Shown here: positions 22,890 through 33,375 of the stretch, in pieces
How the letters are laid out: each line of letters opens with the position of its first letter
Numbering within the stretch: the first letter of the stretch is position 1
Source: Promerops cafer
Lineage: Eukaryota > Chordata > Aves > Passeriformes > Nectariniidae
Length of the DNA: 64,000 nucleotides
NCBI GenBank assembly: GCA_013398275.1
Contig: VZSE01010148.1
Location: 248,001-312,000 of the forward strand
Direction: 5' to 3'
Made by a program: the position numbers and the translations under genes
Notes under the pieces: generated by a model
Database searches by the model: none
What the model was told of the DNA's origin: nothing
Seen by the model: only the letters and a program-made list of their open reading frames with translations

Positions 22890-25800
22890 GTGCTGAGCTA
22901 TTGATTCCTGCCTTGCTCACTCTGTGGATTTGGGGAAGCAGAAGGGATGCCTCCAGGGTAGGTCAGGATAAATCAGCACTCCATCTCCACCTTGGCTTCT
23001 GCATCCCTTACTCGAGGTCACCATTGCATCCTTGTTCCTGTCGCAATTTTTCTGCCAAATGCCATTTTTACCCTCTCCACACATCCCAGGAGAGCTCTTA
23101 TTTATGGCCAGTGCAACAAAAGTGAGCAACACCAGCTGTTTCCCAGCCTCCAGGAGCACATCCATCACGGGGGGCTTCAGAGAAAGCCTTTCCTTTAATT
23201 ATGGGATCACTCCTTTTCTCTCTCCAGTCCCTTGCCCCTCCCAGCCTCCCCTTGCATCACTCCAGTGACGAGGCCAGGAGGTATTTCATTCTCTGCTGGC
23301 AACTCAAATGATTTCTGGATGTTCTCAGTTCACCTTGCTGCTGGTGCAAACCCTTCTTCATTGCTCAGAACACTTAACACCTGTGAGGAGAGGGTAACAA
23401 ACTGCACAGGCAGTTTGGGAACAATAGAAATCATTCTACAAATATTTTTGCAGAAGGACATGGAGTGGCCCTGATTTCTGTCTTCTTCCCCTCATATGTA
23501 GTCAGGATTTTCTTTTGATAAAAAGGAAAACAAAAATCCTAAAGGCTTCACTGAAGGAGCATGAGAGCAATTTTCATCCAATCCGTCCCCATTTACTCAG
23601 TTTCTGATATGGCAGATGCCTTAAATGTTTTGGGGTTTGGGTTTTTTCCCCCACAGACCCCAGTGTCTGGAAATGCATCTTGAAGTAGACTCAAGTTCAT
23701 CGTCTGTGGCTCAGACTCTGGGAAGTCACCCACCAGTGACAACATGCAGGTAAAACACCTTTTGGGCAAGTCTTGCACAGGGATGAATTCAACACCTCCC
23801 ACTCCCTGGCAGAACTTGTTTATTAGGGTCTGAGAGTTGTGAGGAGGAGGATGAGCAGAATTTTCTTGTCTGGACCTCTCAGAGCCAGAGAAATGGATGG
23901 TGCTGGATGGAACATTTGGCTCCTCTGAGGCGCTGACGTTGCCTTGGTGGTGATATGAGGCAACAGGAATGGAAATGCACTTCTCCAGGGGAGGGAAAAG
24001 CCTGTGAGCTCAGACTTGACAATAATTCACCTGGCTGTGTGCCTGGCCCTGCGCCCCAGGATCCCTTCCCAGCTCTGCTTTGCATTTTGCAAATTGTTTC
24101 AAGAAATGCCCGGCTTTCATGGGCCTGTTGCGGGGTGATGGATGGCTGGGGACGCCCAGCGGGGATGTCTGTCTCCACCGAGGCTCTGAGAGTCAGCTAC
24201 CCCATGTCTAGCTGCTCCTTTTGTGCCTTAAAAGCCTCAATATTCTCCACTCAGCTCACCTTCCTGCTCTTTCCTGGTCTCCAGATCCATTAGTGTGTCT
24301 GGGCTGGTACCCATTAAACTGCTGAACGTGGGCTGCTCCGAGCAGTCTTATCAGAGCTGCTGCTGTTAAAGACAGAAATAGGAGGAAACTGAGTCACCAG
24401 TGCAGGCAGTCTGGCACTTGGATTTAGACAGAAGTTTTGTCAGGGCTTGTTCTTCTTTGTGAAGAACCACAGGAGCTGCTGTGGACACTATTTGATTGCT
24501 GTGCCAGGGCTGATTAATAAATAGTTGGCTAATGCAAAACAGCAGTGCCCTGGATCCAAAAGTCTGAGTTTTGCAAGGTTTCCAGTACCAGTGGCCTCTG
24601 TGCCACCTCCCAAATGCAGAGAGGCTTCTGTGGGGGGAATATTGCTGCCTTACATGCCCAAGGGAGGAAACTGAGGCACAGGGGTTCAAACTGTGTGATG
24701 CCAGGTTGCTCAGGCAGTGCCGAGGACAGGTAGATGTGCAAATGTGCCAGGAGGCTCATCCCTGACTGAGACACCTTTTAACCTGCCTTGTGTGGTTTTT
24801 TATTATATTTTTTTTTATACAAGGATTTCCATAGTGTTTTTTTTCTGCTGCTGATGGTACTGAAAAAAAAAAACCAAACCTTAAAGCCCCAAAACCTTTG
24901 AACCACACATTTGTTAGTGCTGTGGCTGGGATGTGTTGCTGTGTTTTGGGGTTGGTTTGGGATGCAGGTGCCACAGCCAGGTGCTGGCTGGCCCGGGAGC
25001 TGTCCTACTTTGCCCCATCAGCACGGCTCTTGTCAAGTGTAAATGAGGCTGCAGGCAGGGGTGAGGACACCACTGGGTTCCATGTGCCTTAAAAAGCCCT
25101 GCTGAGCCAGCCATGATTAGAAGCATCCTTGTTCAGCTCAGCACAAGCAGATCCCAGCGAGATTTCTCAGGCTGAGGGCAATAATTTGATAGCTACGGGG
25201 TCTGGTGGGAAGGCAGGGTGGAATCTGCCTTTTATCCTGGATTTTCACCCATGTTCATTTAAGACACAGCTGGATGGTTTCAGCCCTGAACCTTCTGGTT
25301 ATTCTGTGCCACCCTTATTCCTGATTGGATGCAGATTTATCTTAGATTAGACCCCACCTTTTTTTGAATATATTTCTGTGCTGACTTGTTTGCATCATCT
25401 GATAAATTCCTTGCAATGGGGCCTTTCAGGAAGGAATCTTTCCTTCACACAGTGTGAAAGAGAGAATCTTAGTTGAGGTCTCTGAAAGCAAGAAAAGCAG
25501 TTTTACAAATCCCAACTCTACCTCTGGGTTAAGTGTAAGAGTTTGCCTGGATTGCCATCCTCGAAAGCAGCTCTTCTACCCCTGGGAAAAATTGCTTTGT
25601 CAGTTTAATTTGCTCTCAGTTCAGCAAAGCCATGGAAAACTGGCCAAGAGTTTTATTGGCACATCTGAGTCATAAAAAAATGAAATAATTAAAAAAAAAG
25701 CTATTCACCCTTTTAACTGATACAGCTTAGGCTGGCCAAACATTTACGTGTCCACTTGGCCTTTATATGAGAATGCTTTAAAACTGCAATAATGGAGTGC

Positions 25801-26120
25801 TGAAATGAAGATGTTGGACCATAGCTGTGCCCCTGGCTTCAAGAGCTCCGAGGTGAGAATTTGCTCACTGGTGACATCCCATCCATCAGTGATGCCAAGG
25901 CTTTGTCACAGTTCCCAGGAAAAAATTGTCACATAAATCAGAAAAGGTGGGACCAGTCAAGATGTGGGACCTGTCAGTATTTCTTGTAAAATGAGAATCT
26001 GCACACTGGGAAATGCTGGGGTTTGTGCCCTCATGTTAATTTAAAGAGAAAATAAAGCAGTTAATTCCCATTTTGGATGTGAAGGAGTGACTGGAGACCC
26101 TGGTCCCCCTCCCCTCCCCA
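22890..26120. other. Gene-free stretch
   Basis: No exon or RNA gene is recognised. It holds a possible MIR fragment (24640-24700), T-runs near 24798-24845 and an A-run near 25672-25700. All open frames are short and double-stranded shadows. Confidence 0.55.
24640..24700 (+). mobile_element. Possible MIR SINE remnant
   Basis: 'TTACATGCCCAAGGGAGGAA' followed by 'ACTGAGGCACAGGGGTTCAA' fits the MIR core 'ttacagatgaggaaactgaggcacagagaggttaa' with a small insertion. No further MIR sequence is obvious on either side. Confidence 0.5.
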
Positions 26121-26123
26121 TGG

Positions 26124-26168
26124 CACATGATTTAGTTATTTTGGCATGTGCACATGATTTAGTTATTT
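26124..26168. repeat. 18-bp direct repeat, period 27
   Basis: CACATGATTTAGTTATTT occurs at 26124-26141 and again, identical, at 26151-26168. The intervening 9 bases are TGGCATGTG. It is a two-copy local duplication that may have arisen by slippage. Confidence 0.9.
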
Positions 26169-26369
26169 CACACTTGGCCTCTGGGAATTATTGGAACAAA
26201 TCCCTTTGCAGTGGGTGGAAATACATAATCACTGATGCCTGAAGATGTGGCTTTCTGCCCTCCCAGATGGTGCAGGGGGACCCCGCTGGCTGGGCTGGCT
26301 TACTGCACAGCACAAGCCACAGCCCTGGGACACTCTGACTGTGAAGGATGCTCATTGCTGGGACTCCTT

Positions 26370-26442
26370 TGGTTTTTTGAGGGTTTTTTTTGTTGGTTTT
26401 TGGGAGGTTTTGGGGTTTTTGTTTTGTTTTGTTTTGTTCTTA
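26370..26442. repeat. T/G-rich low-complexity tract ending in TTTTG units
   Basis: Runs of T and G (TTTTTTGAGGG, GGGAGGTTTTGGGG) end in about four GTTTT units. It belongs to the same class of T/G (A/C on the other strand) tracts seen at 2.6 and 58.4 kb. Confidence 0.85.
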
Positions 26443-26444
26443 AG

Positions 26445-27368
26445 CACGGGGTTCTTTTGGTATTCAATATTTTCCTTAAATCCCTGCAAAGGGGCTGCTT
26501 TCAGCTGATGGGCTGCTAAAAGCCCTCACCTCCAGCCAGAAAAGCAGGTTTGAAAGATTTGTTGAGATCTGTGGAATCAGATGTGCCCAGAGAACCTGGG
26601 ACTGGATTTTCAGGTGTTTAAAAAACACCATTAAAGCCAGTTCTCAGATGTGACCAGTCAGAATCCAGCATGAAAATTAGTTCTGAGTTTAGAAGTCCTA
26701 ATGAAAGCTGGAAACCTGCCTAAAAGGGCTACAGTGTGGTGAGTGATCCCAGACTTTTAATTGGTGATCCTGCGAGGCCTTGTCACTCTTCAGGGAATTT
26801 GCTTTGAATGCGGATGAGATGTGGAAATTTGGAACTTTTGTATGGAACAGAAGTTGTCACAATTTTCAGATTCAGAACAGCCGAGAGTTTCATCCAGCCC
26901 ATTTGTAATCCCTTCATTTAGATGGAATGAAATGTTTCGTCCTGATAAGGTCAAAGCATGAAAATATGAATATATTAAAATACCTGTCAAAATGAAGGTA
27001 ATCAAAATGAGAACTGGAGCAAACACTGTTGAAATAATTCACTCATTTTTTCCCCCCCCACTATAAATTTCAGTGCTGTGGACATATCCTTATGAAATGT
27101 TTTAATGGGAAAACTCTATTTTTCCAGTAGATAGCTACCCTGACCAACGTAATAAGATTTTGATCAGCTCTTGGAAAAATACAGGCTTTGGGAGGGTGAT
27201 GCCTGAGGTTCCTCAGAGCTGCCATCAATCACATCCCTGCCTCCAGGCTCACTGGCAGAGGAAGCTCTGGCACTGCTGGTGTTGGTGTGACCTCTGTCAC
27301 TCAGAGGTCCCTGGTGACCCTTAAGCTTGGGGTTTGTGAGAGGGGCTGCACAGAGGCTGCTTGAAATC
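26445..27368. other. Gene-free stretch, possible conserved element
   Basis: No gene or named repeat is seen. The part at about 26840-27010 is non-repetitive and A/T-leaning. There is also a small hairpin, GGTGTTT/AAACACC with a 3-base loop, at 26613-26629. Confidence 0.5.
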
Positions 27369-27370
27369 AG

Positions 27371-27885
27371 TGAATCCCAGAATGGTTTGGGTTGGAGGGG
27401 ATCTTTAAAATCATCCTGTTACAGCCCTGCCATGGGCAGGGACACCTTCCACTGTCCCAGGGTGCTCCAAGCTCCATCCAGCCTGGCCTTGGGCACTGCC
27501 AGGGATCCAGGGGCAGCCCCAGCTGCTCTGGGCACCCTGTGCCAGGGCCTGCCCACCCTCCTTAAAATAGTTCCTTCTATCTAATCCAAATGGACCCTCC
27601 TTCAATTCAAACCATCACCCCTTGTCCTACCACAATAGGCCCTGCTAAAAATTTTCTCCCCAACTTTCTTATAAGTCCCATTCACATGCTGCAAGGTGCA
27701 AGAAGGCCCCCCTGGAGCCTTCTCCCATCTGAACACTCCCAGTTCTCTCCCCCTTTCCTCACAGCAGAGCTCCATCCCTCTGATCATTTTTGTGGCCCCC
27801 TCTGGGTTCACTCCAACAGGTTGATGTCCCTCCTGTGCTGAGGATCCCAGCGATGCTCCAGGTGGCATCTCTGCAAAGCACCATA
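27371..27885 (-). mobile_element. CR1 LINE, longest copy in the window
   Basis: The + strand begins with TGAATCCCAGAATGGTTTGG, the CR1 3' end read backwards. It runs through the conserved 3' block ('TGCCATGGGCAGGGACACCT', 'GGCACTGCCAGGGATCCAGG') and continues further 5' into the body ('CTTGTCCTACCACAATAGGC', 'CTGATCATTTTTGTGGCCCC', 'CAACAGGTTGATGTCCCTCC', 'TGCTGAGGATCCCAGCGATG', 'CTCCAGGTGGCATCTCTGCA'). About 515 bp survive. As usual for CR1 it is 5'-truncated and has no intact reverse transcriptase. The start at the 5' side is approximate. Confidence 0.92.
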
Positions 27886-28289
27886 GAGATAATGGGATTT
27901 AATCCATAACTCTCCTCTGGCATCTCCATAAAGATCCTCCAGCCTCATCAGCCGCCATCCCTGAGGCTGCACGTGCTGTCCTGTACCCTGTAGGACAGTC
28001 GTTCAGGAGGAGGGAATGCACTTGCAAATGCACACCTGAAAATTGATCCAGGCTATAACAGTCTACTATAAAATACAGTATTCTAATTGTGGCTCTCTCC
28101 TCCTCATTCCATGGCAATCAATTCTTCTCTGTCGAGGCTGTCTCTTCTCCTTTTCTGTCTCCTCTTTGTCCCTCTTGGTCTGAATCCAAACTGAATGCAT
28201 TTCCTAGCAAAACATGAGCACTGTGTTCCCTTCCAGGGGGGCTCCCTGCCTGCCCTTCCCCAGCCACCAGCAGCGTTTCCAGCGTGGAG

Positions 28290-28510
28290 GGGATCTATAA
28301 AACATGACTCGTAAAGAGAAAGAGCTGGCATTTGACTCTTGAAGGGAAAGAGATGTTGGAGAGGTGCGAAAAAGATGGATGTCCCCCTCCCCGAAATATA
28401 AAGAAATATGTGCACAAAATGAAAGAGATTTAAAGCAGCTATCAATCGGTCGCTGTTCCAGCTTTAAGAGCTGTTGAAACAACATAATAAAGGGCAATAA
28501 ACAAGAGATT
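28290..28510. promoter_or_regulatory. Candidate conserved noncoding element
   Basis: The stretch is non-repetitive, with A/T-rich motifs spaced through it (CTATAAAACATGACTC, GAAATATAAAGAAATATG, ATCAATCGGTCGC, ACATAATAAAGGGC). It has few CpGs except ATCGGTCGC. It reads like vertebrate noncoding DNA under constraint, but this is an impression only. A 97-codon minus frame overlaps it without recognisable domains. Confidence 0.25.
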
Positions 28511-29684
28511 TATGACCTACCTGCTGGAAATAGCTCTCTGCAACTCTGGTGTGGGGTGAGCACAGCATGCCAGGCTGGGGGGAATGGATCAGAGGTGCCT
28601 GGTGAGTGCACGTCCCCCTAATTTGGGGCCCTGCACGTGGCCACAGCTCTTCCCTCCATTTCCCTCTCCATCCCCTCCCCTGTCCCTCTGAACCCTCGTA
28701 TTTATGGTTCTGGCATTTGGTGTGCTAAAGACTCAGTTTTGTTCGGTTTGAGCAGTAAACCCAAGACCATTTGTTGCGATCGATGGCAGCAGGCTGGAAT
28801 TTTAAGGGCCAGGTATTTTACCACGGGGGCTGGACCCCCGAGCTAAATCTTGAAGGCAGGGAAGGTGAAAACACACAGTACTGCCGAGGGCAGCATCGTA
28901 TTTAAATTCCAGGAAAATCACCAAGGGCGGGAATACATCTACAAAAAAAAAACAAAAACAAAAAAAAAACCTCACTGAGAAGAAAGTGAGTGGCTAAACA
29001 TGGACATTTCTAATGCCTTCTTCAAGGCTGAAACTGTCCTTTTAAAGCAAATACAACTTTCACTCCTGCCCCATTCCACAGAGGGCTGAAACTGCAGACA
29101 TCTGCACAAAACTGTGGTGGGGCAGCCTGTGTCAGGCAGGATCTGGGCTCTGCGGTTTAAGGACCACGGACAGAGCACAACTTCAGCTCTGCAGGTCTGA
29201 GGAGACAAAGCAGCTGGAAAATGGGACGGGGACTGGACATTTACCTTCAAAACACACTAGCAGGAAAAAGCGGTTCCACATTTCCCAGCCCTGGGTGTGT
29301 TGGGTGTTGCTCTGCTTCTTTCCAAGCCACAAAGCCTTCCCTTGTCAATCGTTTTTCCCTCTTTCCTCCTCCGGCAGAGTTTTCCATCCCGCCTGTCACT
29401 CCGGCTTTCCGGCCAGGAGTTCCAGGCTTTTGTTTCGCAAAGCGCAGTCCCTGAGCGGTGGCTTGAGGAGCTCTGGCACGTTGGATGCTGTTTGTTCTTC
29501 GGCAGAAGGTGGGGGAAAGTGAGCAGGCTGAGAGGGGTAGATCAATCCACCCTCTGGAAGGAGGGATGCAGAGTGGCACCGAGCCGTAATCCAGCGGAGC
29601 CGGGGAGCGCTGGGGAGACAGATCTGGGACGGAGAGAGGAGGGGCTGCCCTAATCCTCTGCCCCTCCGAAATCCCCAGCATGCA

Positions 29685-29885
29685 ACAAAGCCCTTGTTAG
29701 CATATAAGGACGGGGGAGTGTAGCAATAAGCTAAATAAATGCCCTTAAATTCAGCTGTAATGAAAACCTGGGAGCCAGCGCTGGAGTCTTTTCATGAATG
29801 CTGGGGGACAAGATTGTTGTAATTATAAAAGCCCAGTCAGGGGGACAAGCAGGCATGAAACTATGGATTAATTCAGCTGCTTGAA
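29685..29885. promoter_or_regulatory. Candidate enhancer with repeated AATTCAGCTG
   Basis: The 10-mer AATTCAGCTG occurs at 29748-29757 and 29870-29879. Each copy joins a homeodomain-type AATT core to a CAGCTG E-box. Between them are TGTAATTATAAAAGCCC and TTTTCATGAATGCTGG. The segment lies directly after a CpG-richer patch (29370-29640) and is not a known repeat. The arrangement of paired E-box/homeodomain sites is observed. Enhancer function is inference. Confidence 0.33.
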
Positions 29886-30230
29886 TGGCAGTGTGTGGCA
29901 GAGAGGCAGCAACAACAACCTCCTCCCTCCCTATCCTGGAAGAGTTTGAAGGCTCTTTATTTGGCCTCGCTCTGGAAAGGTCTCCTGACAACAAAAGGGG
30001 AAAGGACACAAAAACCAAGACAAGAAATTACTCTGGTCCCAAGGCCTTCCCCCATGTGCTCAGAAACCTCTTCTTGGTGTTTCAGACTGTGGGGATGTGC
30101 AGGAGCATGTCTGTCCTCTGTTTTCTCCCATGTCTGTCCATCTCAGCAGGGTCATGGACTGTGCTCATCCATTCCTCTCCCTTTTGCCCTGGTCTCCCTC
30201 AAAATAGTTCCTGTCCCCATAAATGTGTGG

Positions 30231-30266
<36 letters not shown>

Positions 30267-30271
30267 NAAAA
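30231..30271. repeat. Poly(A) run with one N
   Basis: Thirty-six A, then a single N at 30267, then four more A, followed by GAAAAAGAAAAG. The N shows that the assembler or polisher could not settle the run, so the true length is unknown. No AATAAA signal or target-site duplication was seen that would mark it as the tail of a retrocopy. Confidence 0.95.
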
Positions 30272-30274
30272 GAA

Positions 30275-31015
30275 AAAGAAAAGCTAAATTTTTGAGGGCT
30301 GCAGGTTTGAAAACTGTCAGGAAAGGATCTGGACTCCTTGAAAGGAAAAAACAACAATGTTCCTTCATTTCGAATTCAAGGGTCATGTGCTCCCAAAGCC
30401 GTGTCTCCACTGGAAAATATTTAAGATCGATTAAATCATAACCCATGGTTTCTCTCAAACAGTTGTAGTTTCAGAGTTGGTTTTCTAAAACTTCTCTTGG
30501 AGACTCCAAAGGTTATAAAGTTCCTGCTTCACAAGAACCACAGAGAAATGGCTTGGTGGGAGTGGCCAGAAGCTGCAGGAAAATCCCCCTTTTCTCCCCT
30601 AATCACACAACTATGAAAAGATCTTCAGAGCTGGAAATGATGTTGGAAAAGATGTTTTGGAAATTTGAGTGGGAGGCTATTCCACACTTGTGGATGCTTG
30701 GAGAAAACCTTGTGGATGGCTGAGGAAAAGAATCCTCAAATGGAGGAGATTCCCACCCCAGGTCATTATTTCTACTTCCAGTGTTTCCTCCTCTGCTGCC
30801 ACCTCTGGGGATTTCCCTCATTTCAATTTTTCACTACATATACAACAAATAAAAATAAAGCAAACCCCTACTGCTGTCCCAGCCATTTCTCCCGCTCCAC
30901 CTGCAGCAGCCCAGTTTGGAGGCAAGAAACTCAGAATTAATGGGAATTCTGTAGATTTACAAACAAGCACTCAGAGAGGAGACTGTGCCTATTTATCTCC
31001 TAATACAGTGGTTTA
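30275..31015. other. Gene-free stretch
   Basis: No gene, RNA or named repeat is seen. Composition shifts toward A+T from about 30820 on, leading into the AT-rich block that follows. Confidence 0.55.
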
Positions 31016-31016
31016 A

Positions 31017-32461
31017 AAAAAGTCCTTCTTTAATTGCATTTGGGATCTATTCTAACGATTTGCCCAGGAGAGTATTAAGATGTCAAGGCTTTTTCATTAG
31101 TAATATATCCCCAAACAAAATCTTTGTTGAGATAGGTTAAGGCAGTAAATAGACCATTAATTTACAGAACATAATTAGTACCTTGCAGTTATTCATGGAA
31201 ATAGTCGGATTTCTTTTGTTATTCAATGGCAAGATTTAAAACAAATATAGCAGCAGCAGGTCAAAAAACAGAGGCAAAAAGCATCAAAGGTATTGATTAA
31301 AGTTTCAACAATAACCTTAACTCTGCAGCAGTACCCAAAACAACATCATTTACACCACCCAAATACATTCTCCCAGTGGTAAATAATGAACTCAGAAAAC
31401 AGCAGCAAGTTTTGAGCAAATATCAATACAGAGCTGTAAAATAACTCATTTTAAGGGCTAGGGACTATAGCCCACATCTAAAATTGGAAACGATATTGAG
31501 GCTCTTCTTTTCATAAGAGATTGGTGGTAATATTAGTATGTCCAACAAAAATATTTTTTTTGTTATTATTTATTTTATTGGCTCCATTATCTTTGCAACT
31601 GTGGCATCATTTTGACTAGAGAAACTGAAATAATTTATTTCGTAGGATCCTCTACTTTACAGTCTCAGAATTTAAAACAAATAGAAAATTTTTCTAAAGT
31701 TGTTCTTAATTGTAGATTATTAAAATGAAAAAAATTTCAGTTGACTTCAGACTGACTGAAAAGCTGATTTTATGAAGATTGTGATATCTTCTCACTAACA
31801 AATTTGATTTTACATGATCCAGAAATCAAGTCTGAGCCAATTTTAATGTTTTATGTGTATTACTGCAACTTACAAAGCAGAATGGAATTTTTGGGTGTCA
31901 GGAGCAGTTCTCACAGGACAGTAAGGCCATAAATCATGGTCAGTGCTCAACAGGTGAAATATCTAAGTGTGTTAGACGGCAGTTTGTGCAGCACTTAGAA
32001 AACATAAAGAATTATCAAACTGAAAAAACTAAAGGTTTTATGTGCTGGAGCAAGTAGTTCAAAGTTCAGCTGCATCATGAGATGAATGAATTTTTGCTTC
32101 CCCAACTAGACCTCTTGGTAGCAGCAGAAATCAAAACAGAATGAATAAAATGTCACTGAAAAGAATTAATTAATTTTAATTTCTTAAATTAACTTTCATT
32201 ACTTGTTTGTTACTCCTAATAATGCTGAGGTGCCGTACAGATGGATAGAAAATAGTGTTTCCTTTATGGGTGTTTTGCCAATACTCCTAATTAAATACAA
32301 AAATTACAACTTCTTTTTTTAATTAAAAAAACACATATCTGCCAGAAGAATTTCTAGAAAAAAGGTCTCACAAAAGGAAATATTCAAAGAAATAGAATAG
32401 CCTCCCTATTATTTGATTTGCTGGAATTGCTCTTCTAATGACATTTAAAAGGAGTCCAAAC
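31017..32461. other. AT-rich block without any open frame of 60 codons
   Basis: About 1.45 kb in which no frame on either strand stays open for 60 codons, unlike almost every other kilobase of the window. The sequence is A/T-rich throughout (many TTAATT, AAATAA, TTTATTT words), CpG-poor, and not simple repeat. It contains mixed unique words such as CTAGGGACTATAGCCCACAT and AGCAGCAGCAGGTCAAAAAA. Borders are rather sharp: an ordinary GC-mixed region resumes at about 32470. I could not assign a transposon family, and no LTR ends or terminal inverted repeats were seen. It could be an old insertion, a matrix-attachment-like region or a constrained noncoding block. Confidence 0.5.
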
Positions 32462-33319
32462 TTAATTTTTTCTCCTTACAGCTGGGAACTGCCCATTTCT
32501 GAAGGAGAGACCAAAGCAAGTCACTGGGACTGGGGAAACTGAGGCACTCAGCGGTTTGGGATTGAAAGCTGCAGGGAGAGGCAGCAGTGGACATTCCCAG
32601 GCCAGCTTCCTGGTGGCATCAGGGGTGACATTTCCCAGTGACACCCTTTCAGTGCTGGGGCTCTGCTTGGAGAGCCCCTGGCAGAGTTGGAGACGCTGGG
32701 ATGCAAATCCCGGCACTGCCTCGCCTTTGTTACCTCCAACCCAGCCACGGTGACAGCAGGACAGATTCCTGATGGGACGGGGCCACAGTTTGACCCTACA
32801 GATGGTGACGGCTCTGCCAAGGCTCCCTCTCACAAAGCTCTGCTGCAGGCTGGAGAATTTTAATAAGGACAGGAAAAAAATAGCAGGAGACAGGGAGAAA
32901 GGGAGACATCGCGAAGAACCTGACCTTATTTCCTCGGAGTGTGTGACTAAATCACACAGCTAAAAATAGGTAAGTGATTTGCTTTGATGCTGGAGGATTT
33001 TGCTGATACCACTTTTGTTACACGTATAAGTATAGAGATTTAATAAAACATTTCCCTTACTGCAGTGTCTTCTATTAAGACAGTGCTGAAGTCTCCAGAG
33101 CGGCTGTCTCTGCCTGCTCTTTTAAGCTGTGAGCTACAGCAGAAACTTCTTGCCTCTGAAACTAATATGCTGCTGGCCTCTGGGAAAGTGCAGAAATTTC
33201 TGCCAGGAGGGATATTTAGTGTCAAGCTTTGTCCACTCCTGCTTCTCTGAGACAGCCACTCCGACCCCAGTGGGAGCTCCCCTGTTTATTTGTTATGAGC
33301 GACTTCTTCGGAAAGCTGC

Positions 33320-33375
33320 GGTCCCTGTCTCTACAATGGGGACAATAAAATCTACCTCTGGAGGGTCTCCAGCAA
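33320..33375 (-). mobile_element. Possible MIR SINE remnant
   Basis: 'GTCTCTACAATGGGGACAAT' then 'AAAATCTACCTCTGGAGGGT' fits reversed MIR ('catctgtaaaatggggataataatagtacctacctcatagggtt'). About 50 bases are recognisable. Confidence 0.5.

Larger units (their letters stand above)
27890..30228. other. Gene-free stretch with candidate regulatory DNA
   Basis: No exon is recognised. The stretch alternates A/T-leaning unique DNA (28290-28510, 28690-28920) with a patch of moderate CpG density (about 29370-29640: TCCGGC, CCGGCTTTCCGGCC, TTTCGCAAAGCGCAG, GAGCCGTAATCCAGCGGAGCCGGGGAGCGC as separate pieces). Two candidate elements are listed separately. A short A-rich run with C interruptions lies at 28940-28971. 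Confidence 0.5.

Noticed and set aside
22544..23125. 193-codon frame with Thr/Ser runs
   Set aside because: It is created by the CAC/TCC microsatellite and starts inside the LTR.
30231..30271. Poly(A) as tail of a processed retrogene
   Set aside because: No AATAAA at the right distance, no recognisable gene sequence upstream and no target-site duplication.
32536..32570. MIR fragment (GGGGAAACTGAGGCACTC)
   Set aside because: Only about 18 bases match and no ordered second motif follows, so it is not counted.
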